This document shows, one piece after another, positions 1-11,719 of a stretch of 64,000 bases of DNA. The notes beneath the pieces are model-generated. The model saw only the letters and a program-made list of their open reading frames with translations, was not told the origin of the DNA and did no database searches. This DNA comes from Plasmodium brasilianum (Eukaryota; Apicomplexa; Aconoidasida; Haemosporida; Plasmodiidae): contig NC_090116.1 of assembly GCF_023973825.1 (NCBI RefSeq), forward strand, positions 248,001 to 312,000. Direction: 5' to 3'. The stretch's first letter is position 1; each line of letters starts with the position of its first letter. The position numbers and the translations under genes are program-made.

Positions 1-90
1 AATGTAATACATCAATGTAATGCATCAATGTAATGCATCGATGTAATATATCAATCTAATGTATTAATGTAATATATCAATACTCCTATT
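1..90. repeat. Degenerate 13-bp tandem repeat
   Basis: Copies of a unit close to aatgtaatgcatc run from the window edge to about position 85 and may continue outside it. The later copies drift towards aatgtaatatatc. It lies outside any recognisable gene. Confidence 0.75.
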
Positions 91-263
91 TTTACGCCAA
101 AAATTGCACTAAAAAGTATTTGTACATATGAGTATATATGTTGGCACATTAATTAATATTTTTTTATATACATTTTGTAATTATAAAATATTAAAAAAAA
201 AAATTCTTTTTTTTTACTTTAAAATGTTATATATCCAAGCAGAAAAATATTTTTACTTACAAG

Positions 264-507
264 CATCAAAGTTGTAATACAATGCATGAATTATATAGAT
301 AAATTATTCAAAAAGTTATTGGACAAAAAAAAAATTGAAAATATTAAAAAAAAAAATCATAAACAAATTATTTCTCTAATAAAAAAAATAAATAAAATTC
401 CTTATATATTAATAAAAAATAACTGCAATTCGAAATTATGTCCACCGTTACAAATGAAAAAAAAAAAATTGTACACATGTATTTGTCCATGTACGTACAA
501 TAAATAA
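264..507 (+). CDS. Possible 3' exon of an unrecognised gene
   Basis: An open frame begins directly after a pyrimidine-rich acceptor (tttacttacaag) at 262-263 and runs to a TAA at 505-507. The internal ATG at 286 would give 73 residues. It is lysine and isoleucine rich with a short cysteine-containing end (CNSKLCPP). Codons are more varied than in the flanking DNA, but upstream exons would lie at the window edge or outside. No family is recognised. It could be chance in AT-rich DNA. Confidence 0.25.
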
Positions 508-2070
508 TTAAAATGTAATATTCCACACAATTTTTTAAAGAGATATTGAAAGTAAATAAATAAATATATATATATATGTTTATGTGCACATAAATCAATA
601 CTATTTTTTAAGTAATTTATGTTTATTCCGGGGGGCGAGAACACGAAAATTTAATACTCTATTAAAATGAAATCGCACAATCATAAATATGTAATTAAAA
701 TTCTATATACATAGTAAATACCTTATATACTACTAAAACCTAAATTCATACACAAAAACAACTGAAATGTGTAATTATATATATATATATACAAGTGTAT
801 GTTATATGTGCATATAATTTATAATATTAAACACTACTACAGAGGTAAATATTTTCTACTAATTTCACAGTTTGTACAACAAACTACTAAATATTTAAAT
901 GGAGTATATTCCATAACTGTCAAAAATATAGAGATATATATCTATAATATATAAATAAGCATATATGTACTAAACATAAAATAAAATTATAAATATATAC
1001 TTCTAAAAACCACGTACAAACTTGAATGAAATTTAAAATTTTCAAGTAAATAATTCTTTTCATTATAAAGAATAATTTATGTTTAATTTATATATTTTCT
1101 AATTAATTTTTTTTTAAACTTTATTATTACTATTTATTAGAAAACAAATTTTGTTTTTTTTAATATACACTGAAAAATGTGCTGCAATAAAATGTATGTA
1201 TAAAGTTTATAATGCATTTAAGTATATATATAAATATACATACAAACAATATCATGAATATAAAAAATTAATATATGTAAGATATATGATAACATAATAA
1301 TTACACATGAAGGAGATCCTTAAAAAAACAAATATATAATAAAAAAAAAAAAGAAAGAATGTTAACATAAAAATATACTTAAATGTTATATAACATGTAA
1401 TGAAGAATTTTTGTACATGTATACACCCATCCAACAACAATTTACAAAAAGAACATTTTTTTCTTCTTTTAAAGCCTCTAAAAGGGTATAAAAATAAATT
1501 GATAAAAATAATATTTTCAAACTTTTAGAAATATATATAAAATATCTTCATAAACTTTTAATATTATTTAATTTTTTCCATGCATTTATACTTATATATA
1601 TTTATACGTATACTATGTTATATATATATATTGTAATACATATAATAATTATACCCTTCTAATATATATGAGATTTTTACTTATTTGTAAATTTATATTT
1701 GTATATTTTTGTGCCGACGTATTTGTTACGTAAATAATATATATGTATATATATTTATATTTCTATAGATAACGTTGCAGCTATTTTTTTTTTTTGTAAG
1801 TTTGTTTATATATAATATATCTTTATTTTTTTAAACCGTAATTTTTTTTTTTTTTATTGCTCATGTTCTTTTTTAGCCTTTTAATTAGCAATTATTTTTA
1901 CATATGAGCTAGAAAAAAAAAAAAAAAAAAAGCCACTTCATGTTTTCATGCATGTTTCAATGAATAATTTAAAATGTAACATAAAGTTTTTTATTGTATA
2001 TCTTGTATATAAAAATTACATGTATTTAAACAAATGATTTTAACCCTAATTATTTTTAATAGTGGTAAAA

Positions 2071-2104
<34 letters not shown>

Positions 2105-2314
2105 TATATATATATATATGAATATATAGAGCAACATGTTACATTACGTAGCATAAATCTGAGAAAAATAAAACGAAAAAAAAAATGAAAAAAAACGACA
2201 CCATTATATATTTTAATAATTAATTTAAAATTAAGTAAAATTTAAAAAAAGCCTTGCATGGTCATATATTTATATATAAATGTAAATCTAACATATATAT
2301 ACATACAAACATAC

Positions 2315-2456
2315 ATGTAATGGAAAAATTATGATACCAGAGCACCAATGAATTAAATTTCTTCTGATAAATGTAACTTAATGGAATATGTATAAAAAAT
2401 CCTTTTATGAGCATACGAACAATTCCCTGAGTAACTGTAAGTATGCGTTTTTTCAT
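2315..2456 (-). CDS. Possible first exon of an unrecognised minus-strand gene
   Basis: A true ATG at 2456, with an in-frame stop just upstream, opens 47 codons of coding-like composition (start MKKRILTVTQGI). They end at a consensus donor, GTATGT, just below 2315, in phase 1. Tryptophan, glutamine and serine codons are spread as in real Plasmodium exons. No convincing second exon was found between 1250 and 2300, although a hydrophobic open frame at about 1252-1440 on the same strand is a candidate. Function unknown. Confidence 0.3.
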
Positions 2457-2655
2457 TTATATTAAAATACAAAACATTTTTATAGAGTCTTATTTTTTCC
2501 TTTGTTGAAGTAACCCTCAAATATTTTTATGTTTATAAAAAAAACTTATACAAAACAGTACAATTACCGAGATATCGTATACCATTTCCTACTAAAAATA
2601 TACATACATACCTACATACATACATAAATTCATACAAACATACATACTAACATAT

Positions 2656-2710
<55 letters not shown>

Positions 2711-2935
2711 TATATTAAGTTATGTAGTAAAGTGAAAGTGTGACCATCTTAAAAGAACGACTCTTTTAAATGTTTGTTTTAACGTTTTCCATGTAGACAT
2801 TTTAAGTTTATCATATAATACTTATTTTAAAAACTGATTGAAAAACATTTTAAAAGTGGATTAATTCAACATCTTATTATATCAATTTTTCCGTACAAGA
2901 TTTAAAATAAGAATTTTAATATTTATCTAAAATGT

Positions 2936-3711
2936 CTATAGTAGCCCATATATGGTTCTGTAAATTTGTTTGTTAAACAATTTAACGTTTTCTTTGTCCT
3001 GTTTTATTTTTATATAACTATTATTTCCACACCATTAATAAGCAAAAAATTTTGTAAAGATAATTGAGCTACCGAGAATCTTGAATTAACCATTTAACTT
3101 ACGAAATTTAAATGATAAAATTTTCTTTTCTTAAATTAAGGTTAATAAAACAGACGTCACAAAAATAATAAAATAGTAATAATAATAATAAATTACATTT
3201 TTTGCTAATTCTGCTTCTCTCTTTAAAGTAATAAGCATTAAACACAATCTTTTTTTTCAAAAATATATAAAAAAAAAACTATTAGGTAAAATATATAATT
3301 ATATATCAAGGAAAATTTTTGAATAATATAAATATTTATACATTTATATATTGCCTATTTCATCATTTGATCAAAAATCTTAAAATGGTTTTAAAATAAT
3401 ATAAAAAAATACAAAAGAACCATGTTTAAAACGTGCATTTTCTTATAGTAATTTTGTAAAATTATATACTACCACTGGAAAATGTGTAAATTAAAAAGTG
3501 ATACATCAATAGGAAATGGATTACATTTTTAGCACAATTTTTTTTTTTTTTGTTTATTAATGCGTATACTTTTATGGCATTATTCGAAACACACACACGG
3601 AATATAGGCTAAAATTTTGTTAAATAAAAAAAAAACAAATCTTAATAAAAGATTAGAATTTTCAATTTTTTTTTTTTTTTTTTTTCTTTTAATAGTAGTC
3701 ACGTTCGTCAT
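2936..3711 (-). CDS. Small multi-exon gene, incomplete model
   Basis: Several tiny exons on the minus strand share phase 0. The first has an ATG at 3711 and only three codons before GTGACT. The second is 3608-3570 (PIFRVCVSNNAIK) between tttag and GTATAC. A 24-base exon at 3220-3197 reads REAELAKN before GTAATT. The last exon is 2998-2936 (DKENVKLF...IYGLL, then TAG) after aaaacag. Each is flanked by plausible GT-AG sites and uses GC-containing codons unlike its surroundings. At least one exon is not assigned, so length is uncertain, probably 60 to 120 residues. The product is not recognised. Confidence 0.4.
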
Positions 3712-5101
3712 TTCTTACTTAAATAAAATTTGAATCTATAAAAAGTTATATTTCTTTATTTCCTCTCTTTTAAAAGATATAAGAATAAATATTATGTAAT
3801 AGTGACAAATTTGTTTTACAATCGTAAATTTTCCCACATATTTCACGAGTGAACATGTCTCTATGAAGATGCTAAAAAAATTATTGCCGAATATGAATAA
3901 CTTTTAAAGAATTCACAATTAGTGGTACTTTCAAAAAACATCTTTCCTCTTATCCGACAAAACATCTACTGTTGTGTGTGTTCGCCTACATATATGTATG
4001 TATATATATTTATATATTTTATTTTTTTTATATTAAAAAATTAATGTAACACTTTTTTTGACGTTTTGACTAAGCATTCCATAAACATATTACAAAAATG
4101 AAAAAAAAAGCAAAAAAGAAGAGCTAGAAATTAAAAAATGAACTTTTTAGAACACTCGACAAATAGAAACATAATACATTTAAAATATATTCCTACAATC
4201 ACAAATATGTGTATAAATTAATGTTATATATATATATAATTTATACATAGCCGTAGGTAGGAATAAAAATTTCACCCGCACTACGTCATAAAAAACGTGT
4301 GAAAAAATAATACATTTATGAAGGTTTTAACCTTTGAATTTTTTTTATTTTACTCTTGTTCTTTTTGTTAAAATTAAGTATTTGTATATTCCAAGAATTT
4401 CATTTTTTGTGCTATAATTTTGGAACAGATAGCTCTTTTTTTTTTTTTTTTTTCTTTGGTTTCTCATTATACACTTACCAAAAATATATATTAATTTTTA
4501 TTAAACATTTTAATCTTCACATATCGTACATTTTATTAGTTCTTTATTTTTCGTACTTTTTGCTAGTCCTTTTTTCGTAAATATTAGTACATTTTTCGTA
4601 CATTTTCCTAGTCCTTCGTTTTTCGTATATTATATTAGTCCTTCCTTTATCGTACATTTTAGTAGTCCTTCATTTTTCGTACATTTTATTTGTCCTTTAT
4701 TTTTCGACCATTTTATTTGTCCTTTATTTTTCGAAAATTTTATTAGTCTTCTTTTTTCGAACATTTTATTAGTCTTCTTTTTTCGAACATTTTATTAGTC
4801 TTCTTTTTTCGAATATTATATTAGTCTTCAGTTTTCGCACATTTTATAAATTTTTTTTTCAAACCCTTTTTTTTTTTTGTTATACGATTTTTTTTAAGTA
4901 TTGAACATTTATGCATTGATTAGAAATTTTGTAATATATAAATAATCCAATACATTTTTGAAGTTTTTTGTTTAGAATATTATCGAAATTTTACCTAATG
5001 CGATAATTTTTGCAATTTTTATTTCTTCTCTTTTTCATTACGCAAAAGAAGGAAAATTATATACATGTAGTATATGCTATGTTAGGATAAATATCTGGAA
5101 A
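3712..5101. other. Intergenic region upstream of SET8
   Basis: AT-rich DNA between the small minus-strand gene and SET8, which are head to head, so it probably holds both promoters. The only organised element seen is the tandem repeat at 4540-4845. No other gene is seen. Confidence 0.6.
4540..4845. repeat. Minisatellite of about 27 bp upstream of SET8
   Basis: Roughly eleven imperfect copies of a unit like ttttcgaacattttattagtc are arranged head to tail. The best copies (4735-4815) are nearly identical and the outer copies decay. It ends about 260 bp before the SET8 start codon, so it lies in the probable 5' UTR or promoter. Confidence 0.8.
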
Positions 5102-8100
5102 ATGAAAGCTCCAAATACAAATATAAGTAAAAATATGAATAGGTATACAAATAGGGGTGCAAACATAATTAGTGACAAACTTGGTAGCAGAAAATTTACT
5201 AGCGACAAGTTTAGTAGTCACCAATTTAACAGCCACCAATTTGGATATGCTAATAACTCTTTTGAAAATTCAGTATCAGTAATATGGATTGAGAAAGAAA
5301 AACTAGATTCTGTTATTCACATACCATTATATTCAGATGTATCAAAATATTTCGAAGATTTAAGTAAAAACCCAACTAAACAAGAAAAAAATGATTTTGT
5401 TCTCTCGAAAATCTTTTTGCTTTTTGATGATAACAGCTGTAACATTGCAATTGATATTTCGGTGAGAACTTGCAAATGAAAAAATAAAATAAAAGGGATA
5501 AATACATAAATTGGCTAAAAAATTAGCCAATTTTTACCCTATCAAAAAAGAAAAAAAAAAAGAAAAAAACGTTTTACACAAAATGTGTGTATTATTATTT
5601 TATTATTTTTTTTTTTTAATAAAAGCTATATCCGTTACATGTGCAAGGCTTATTTGAGAGACATTTGTGTTCGAGTTGTCCTATTGTGCAAATGTGCCGC
5701 TTCATCTCGCTTTACTCTTCTTCATTCCGCTTCGTTTCGTTTTTTTTTTTTTTTTTTTATTTCATCTTATCCAATCCTTGTACTTACTTTTCCAATTCGC
5801 GTAATTTACCTTTTTGTGTATTTTTTATAATATCCTTTATTACGTTCTTGTTAACATTTTATAGCCCCTGTGCGAAATGGAAAATAACAAAATTCCCCTT
5901 TTGATTTATGAGCGCTATTATTTTTGGAGCCTGCATTTTTTATTTGAAAAATCAAAAATAAAGAGACAGAAGTTAAATTTGAGCTCAGATTTTAACTTAA
6001 GATATTGCATTAAGAAATATAATATCTATGATGATGTTTATATGTACACGTCCATATACAACTGCGCATATAACAAACATGAAGACCAAAAAATTAACAG
6101 TTATAATAGTAGTGAATTAATCAAAAATGATGATACAAATGTAAATAAAGAATTAACTATTTATAATAATGACTATATAAAATACCTTTATTTAAATGAT
6201 TTAAAAAATAACCAAAATAATTTTTGTGAAAAAAATCTATATTCAAATAATGAAATTAAATGGTATCGCATAAAAATTAAAATAGAAAGTGTAGGAAAAA
6301 AAAAAAAAAATAACAGTTATTTTTCATATAATGCAAATAGTTATAACACTTTTAATTTAAAAGAAGATACATCTTGTAATATGCATAATAAAAATATACA
6401 GGATAATATCAGTAAACTTTCAAATATTAACAATGAAGCAGCAAGAAAAAATTTAAATAATTTAATGAAAATTCAAAAAAGGAAATTTATAATGTATAAT
6501 CAAGATAAAGAAAAAATTAAAAAGGACATGTCCATTGTTGAAATGGGTAAAATCAGTGGTAGTAAATATGATAAATCTGGTAAACAAAATAATAGAGACA
6601 GCTGTAGCAGTAGTAATAATGGGAAAAGGAAAAGAAAAAATTGGTATTATTACAAAAGTAGTAGTAATGAAATGACGTGCGACGAAGAAAACATGTCCAA
6701 TACAAGGGAAAATTCGATATATACCATACGTGAAGAAAACATTTACAATAAAAACGATAAAAACAATAAAAACGATAAAAACAATAAAAACAATAAAAAT
6801 AATAAAAACAATAATAATAATAAAAATAATAAAAATAATAAATATAATAAAAACAAGAAAAGAAAAAGTGAAAAGAACAATGAGGACTCTTTATGTAGAA
6901 GCAGTAGTGCCACCAGTACAAGTAGTAGGAGTAACAGAAGTGGTAGAATAAATTCGATTTCCTTACCTACACAAAATAGTAAGCGGTGTAATGTACCTAA
7001 GAGCTTGAGTTTCCAGTATAAAATTTCAAAAAAAAAACATTCGACAAAACATAGGACAGTTATTGATCATACTAAGCAAGCAATACTTAAATTAAAAGAA
7101 TATATGCCAACTTTACAACCAACATCCGAAAATAGAAGTAGCATTGAAACGTTTAAGTCCAAATTTTCCAGTAGTGAATTTGATAGTTTTGAAAATGTTC
7201 AAATTCATGGAAAAGAACAAGATGAAGCGGTAGAGGTGGACGTAGAAGAGGAAGAAGGAAAAAAGGAAAAAGAAGAAGACGAGATTGAAGAAGGTAATAT
7301 ACAGGAGGATGTAACGGAAGATAAAGAGAAACATGTGAAAGAGAATGTAGAAGGGTATAACGAAGAGCATAACGAAGGGTATGACAGAGTGGATGACGAA
7401 GAGGACAAACCAAATGGGAGAAAACAAAAAGCTCAAATATGCTGCAACACAACGACAGAAAAAGTTGAAAAGGGAAGAACTCAAATTACGAATGGAAACA
7501 CCCAAAATGAAAACACTACACAGTTTCTGATTGAATCATCTAAACTATATAAAATAGATAGCGATGAACATATAACAAACTTTAGAAAAATGTTTTCAAA
7601 AGAATGGGAGAGTAATGAGATAAACGAGAAGTTAGTTGAACAAAAGTTTAATCAAAATGATACATTAGACATATATATAAATAAAATTTTAAAAAATATT
7701 CTTAACAAAAAAAAATCATATTTGAATTCCTTATCGAAAAATTTCGAAAGAATTGAAACATTTTATAAACAAAATTACAAAGTATTTATAATTGATAGTA
7801 AAGAAATTCTAAATGATAAAAGAGATTGTTTTAAAAATGATTATAATGTATACACTTTATCAGATGAACAAAATGATGAAAGTAGTAATAACGTTGACAT
7901 CTTTGAGCAGTTTAAGAAGTATGTACAAAAAGAAAAGGAGAAGTGCGCACACAGTTATCAAATAAATTTAACTAGTGATCCAAATAGAAGAAGCAAAAGG
8001 TGTAAAATGTATAGTAAAACCCAAATAAATGATAACAAACTTTGCATTGAGAAAAAAGAATACAGAAGTGATGATGATCGTAAGGATGGTAATGATATTA

Positions 8101-9377
8101 AAGAAACTAGTTTATTGGTGGGAAATGAACAAGTCAAAACTGTAGGAAATAATTATGGAAAATTTAATTCAATGAAAGAAAACGAAGTTGGACTTTTCCA
8201 AGAGAAACATGTTGATCCTCCTTACCAATTAGATGGTCATACAGAAGATGGAGTCATATTTTATGCCTTCAATAAAAAAGATAAAAAGTGTGGAAAAAAA
8301 CTTAAAGAAGGGGATAGTATATACATTAAATTTAATGATTCTTCTGATGATTATGATAAGATGAGAATATTAAAAAAGAAAACGGTTATACAAATTTTAA
8401 TATATTTAATAAAAAGCCAGGAGAATTTAAAATTGTCTAATATATCAACCTATGCACCCGACTTATTGTGGAATGTCTCATTACATTTTAAAAAAAATAC
8501 TTTTGATTTAGAATTAAACTTCGAAAAAATGTATAAATATTTTTTAACCAATTATACAAAAGAAATAAATAATGACACATTATATTTTAATGAACAAGAA
8601 AATGACAAAAAAAAGGAAAAAATTGCCAAGAAAAAATATCAAAAAGAAATGGAAATAATGAAACTAAAAGATAACGTAGCCTTTCTAGATAAATTTCTTC
8701 AAAATGTAAATGATACAAAATTAAAAAAATTAAAGGAAGCACAAACGGAATATTATGAAAAATATGAATATGACAGAACCATAAACAGGTTAAATAAACA
8801 ACAACTGATTGATTTGTTCATAGATAAAGAAAACGAAATTAATGTAATTCCTTTATCTCTTTTAAAAGAAAAAAGTAGAAATATAATTTATGAAGAAAAT
8901 ATTAAAATGAACATGTTTGCATGTATAAAGGTAATATTTGATGACATTAAAGGAAGATGCATATATTCAGCTAGCGATTTGAACAAATTTGATTTTGTTT
9001 TTGAATATGTTGGGGAGCTTTTAACTCATAATGAAGCTATGAAGAGAGAACAAAAATATATTAAAAATAGAAAAAAAGGATGTTATATGTTTTATTTTAA
9101 ACATGAAAATAAAAGATATTGTATTGATGGAACAGAAGAAAATATTGATGCTGCTATTAATAACAGAGACAAAAAATACTTTTTAAGATCCTTTGCTAGA
9201 TTAGTAAATCATTCAAAAAAAAATGCTAATTTAATTCCTAAAGTCCTAACAGTTTTGAACCATCCCAGACTCTTTTTTGTTGCCTCAAGGAACATAAAAC
9301 AAGGGGAGGAGTTACTAATAGATTATGGTGAACGAGATAGGGAAATAATCAAAAATAATGAGTGGCTAAAGTGTTAA
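5102..9377 (+). CDS. SET8: SET8-type histone lysine methyltransferase
   Basis: Two exons: 5102-5461 and 5865-9377, joined in phase 0 (TCG|GTGAGA donor, tttatag acceptor), giving about 1290 residues. The long ORF's own ATG at 5877 is internal to exon 2. The catalytic SET domain is at the extreme C-terminus (about 1141-1290). It has FEYVGELLT, the substrate-loop YCIDGT, the RLVNHS motif near residue 1230 and a closing GEELLIDYGERD...WLK that closely follows animal SET8/PR-Set7. This family methylates histone H4 lysine 20, and P. falciparum SET8 has been reported to do so. The N-terminal 1100 residues are mostly low complexity: a lysine/asparagine run around 413-452 and an acidic stretch around 573-632. 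Synteny with PF3D7_0403900 supports the call. Confidence 0.93.
6745..6865 (+). repeat. Asn/Lys-coding repeat in SET8
   Basis: Purine-rich repeats of aataaaaac and aacgataaa encode alternating N and K (NDKNNKN...). They are typical replication-slippage low complexity inside Plasmodium proteins and are probably an unstructured loop. Confidence 0.8.
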
Positions 9378-10023
9378 TGGATATTTGTGTGTGTACCTGC
9401 ATGTTTTTGGAGGGGATATAAAAGCGTATAAACTGTAACGGGATCAAAAGGGACACAGTGGGACCTAATGAAGTAATTCCATTTTGGATTCCCTCTCTTT
9501 TCTTTCTAATTTCTTTCTCTTTTTTTGTTAAACGTAAAAATATTTGTATTTTGTACAAACGTTTCTTTTTTCATTTGTAAAAAAGGTGCACATTTGTTGT
9601 ATTATAATTTCACTTTTTGAAATATGCAACTTTTTTCATAAAAGGGGTGATGTGATTTTTTGACATTTTTGTATTTTCATTTTTTGTGTCTGTGTAACAT
9701 TATTACGAAAAAAGCAAATTCTTCTTCCTTTTCTTTTCTTTTCTTTTCTTTTCCTTTTTTTTTTTTTTTTTTTTTTGAGGTAAACATAGTTTTCTTTTTT
9801 TTAAATTAAAAAATTAAAGAGTTCTTTTGTTAGTTTTTTTATGCCACAACTGTGTTAACAAAGGGATGAACATGTACATACAAGTACAGACGTATGCATG
9901 TATATGTACTTACGGATATATGTGTGCACATATGTTTATGTACTTACATACATTTGCGTGCTCACATAGTAAACGTTGCTAAATCTGAGCACGTATAACA
10001 AATACAACAAAAACTAATTTTTT
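9378..10023. other. Convergent 3' intergenic region
   Basis: Lies between the 3' ends of SET8 (+) and the small cysteine protein gene (-). It contains a pyrimidine run (tttctttt) at about 9725-9775 and TA/TG-rich DNA. No coding signal is seen, and both transcripts probably terminate here. Confidence 0.6.
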
Positions 10024-10694
10024 TCAATGATTATTCGGCTTAATCGTAAAAAAAGGAACGTTACCATTTACTCTACTACTACATTGTTGCGTAGTTTCAC
10101 AAAAATAACTATCATATATGTTTAATATAGACTCTTTAATAGGGTAGTAGTTGTTTTGTATAACTTCCGCTGCGCATACCATTGAATCTCGCATTAACGT
10201 TCCACAATACTGAGGGAATTATAAAAAAAAAAAATATATATATATTTGCAGCATTTTTAATTTTGATAATTAAAAAAAGGAAAAATGTGTATCTCTTTTA
10301 CGAAAATACAGAAAACGCGAAAGTTTTGCACTTCAACAATGCATACTGGGAGTAAGATATTTTTTTCACCAAACTTTATATATTTATTTAATTAATTTTT
10401 TTTCTTATATATATATGTATTTATTTATTTATTCACTTACTGTTTTTTCTTTTTCATTTATTTTTATATATATTTAATTTGTTTTTATTTTTGTTTATTT
10501 TTTATCTTTTATGTATATATATGTGTTTATTTATTTATTCAGTTATTTTTTTTTTTCTCTCTCTTATTTATTTACATATATATTTAATTGTTTTTTCCTT
10601 TTTTTACTGTAATAGTCTGCGAGAAATAACTAGTCTCCTTTTCCTTCTCCTTTTCCCTTTTTCTTTTCTTTTTTTTGTCTTGTTTTTTTTCCAT
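10024..10694 (-). CDS. Small cysteine-containing protein, three exons
   Basis: Exons 10694-10608, 10345-10310 and 10209-10024 join in phase 0 (ACA|GTAAAA to cccag; TCT|GTATTT to cctcag), giving 102 residues. The first 20 residues are almost entirely K/E/R (MEKKQDKKKKRKR). The rest is a compact domain with five cysteines: KCKTFAFSYC, then a C-x9-C spacing (CGTLMRDSMVC), and later FCETTQQC. Exon 3 is much less AT-rich than its surroundings. The gene sits between SET8 and AP2-SP2, where other Plasmodium genomes have one small gene. The C-x9-C spacing hints at a mitochondrial intermembrane-space helical-hairpin protein, but the second pair does not fit the twin pattern, so no function is assigned. 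Confidence 0.7.
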
Positions 10695-11423
10695 TTTGTA
10701 GATTCACACTAAGCAGAGTAGGAAAATGAACATGATTCCTCCATTCATTTACTCAGCATATACATATATATATATATATGGTAAAAAAACAATAACAAAA
10801 AAAAAAAAATATACTTATAAATTTGAGGTGGTATACCCTCAAATGTACATTTTAAATTATAAAAAAAAAAATAGTAAAATATCTATTTTTAAGTTTTTTA
10901 TATAAGTACATATATGATGATAAAGAAAAGGTTGTTGACATGCAACTTTGAAAAAGCTCAGAGAAAAAAAAAAAAAGAAAAAAAAAGAAATAAAGAAATA
11001 AAAAATAAAAAAATAAAGAAATAAAAAAATAAAGAAATAAAGAAATAAAAAAATAAAGAAATAAAGAAATTCCATTAATTTTTAATAATCAACTTAAATT
11101 AATTCAATTTTATTCATTTTAATTTATTTCAATTTAATTTTAATTCAGATAAACAAAGGTAATTATTGAAAATGAAACAAAACAAAAAAAAAAAAAAAAA
11201 AAATATAATAACCAAACAAAGCAACGTAAAAAAAATAAAAGGAAAACCAAAAATAAAAAATAAAGAAAAAATAAGGTAAAAATAAAGTGAAAAATAAGAA
11301 TGATTCTACTTTTATTTTACAACTGTACAAAAAATAAATGAATAAGTTTTTACACTGCTGTGCACACAAAAAGAAATAAAAAATATTTAAAAAAAAAAAT
11401 AATAAAACTGACAAATGAGCGCC

Positions 11424-11454
<31 letters not shown>

Positions 11455-11719
11455 GCGCACACACACACCCTTATGTTGCTATTCTGGAGACCCCTCGCTA
11501 CAGAAAAAAATTTAATTTAATCATAAATGAAAACAAAGCTCTGCTGAGAATATGAAAAACAAATTGCAGAAATATAAGAAAATAGAAACTAGAACAAAAT
11601 GACCAACTTATGAACTGAATTTTATATGTCCTCTTAAAAAAATAAGTAAAACAAATATGTATATATATATATATATGTGTGTGCACAAATACGTCTCTAG
11701 GTACTATTCCCTTGTTTAG
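10695..11719. other. Intergenic region between the small gene and AP2-SP2
   Basis: AT-rich DNA that should include the promoter of the minus-strand small gene and the 3' UTR of AP2-SP2. It holds a TA run near 10765, an aaataaagaaat tandem array at about 10985-11070, poly-A runs and a TA run near 11425. No coding signal is seen. Confidence 0.6.

Noticed and set aside
1..5100. Centromere-like AT-rich domain
   Set aside because: Although very AT-rich, it is broken by coding-like exons and GC-containing patches and lacks a 2-3 kb stretch of near-pure AT tandem repeats.
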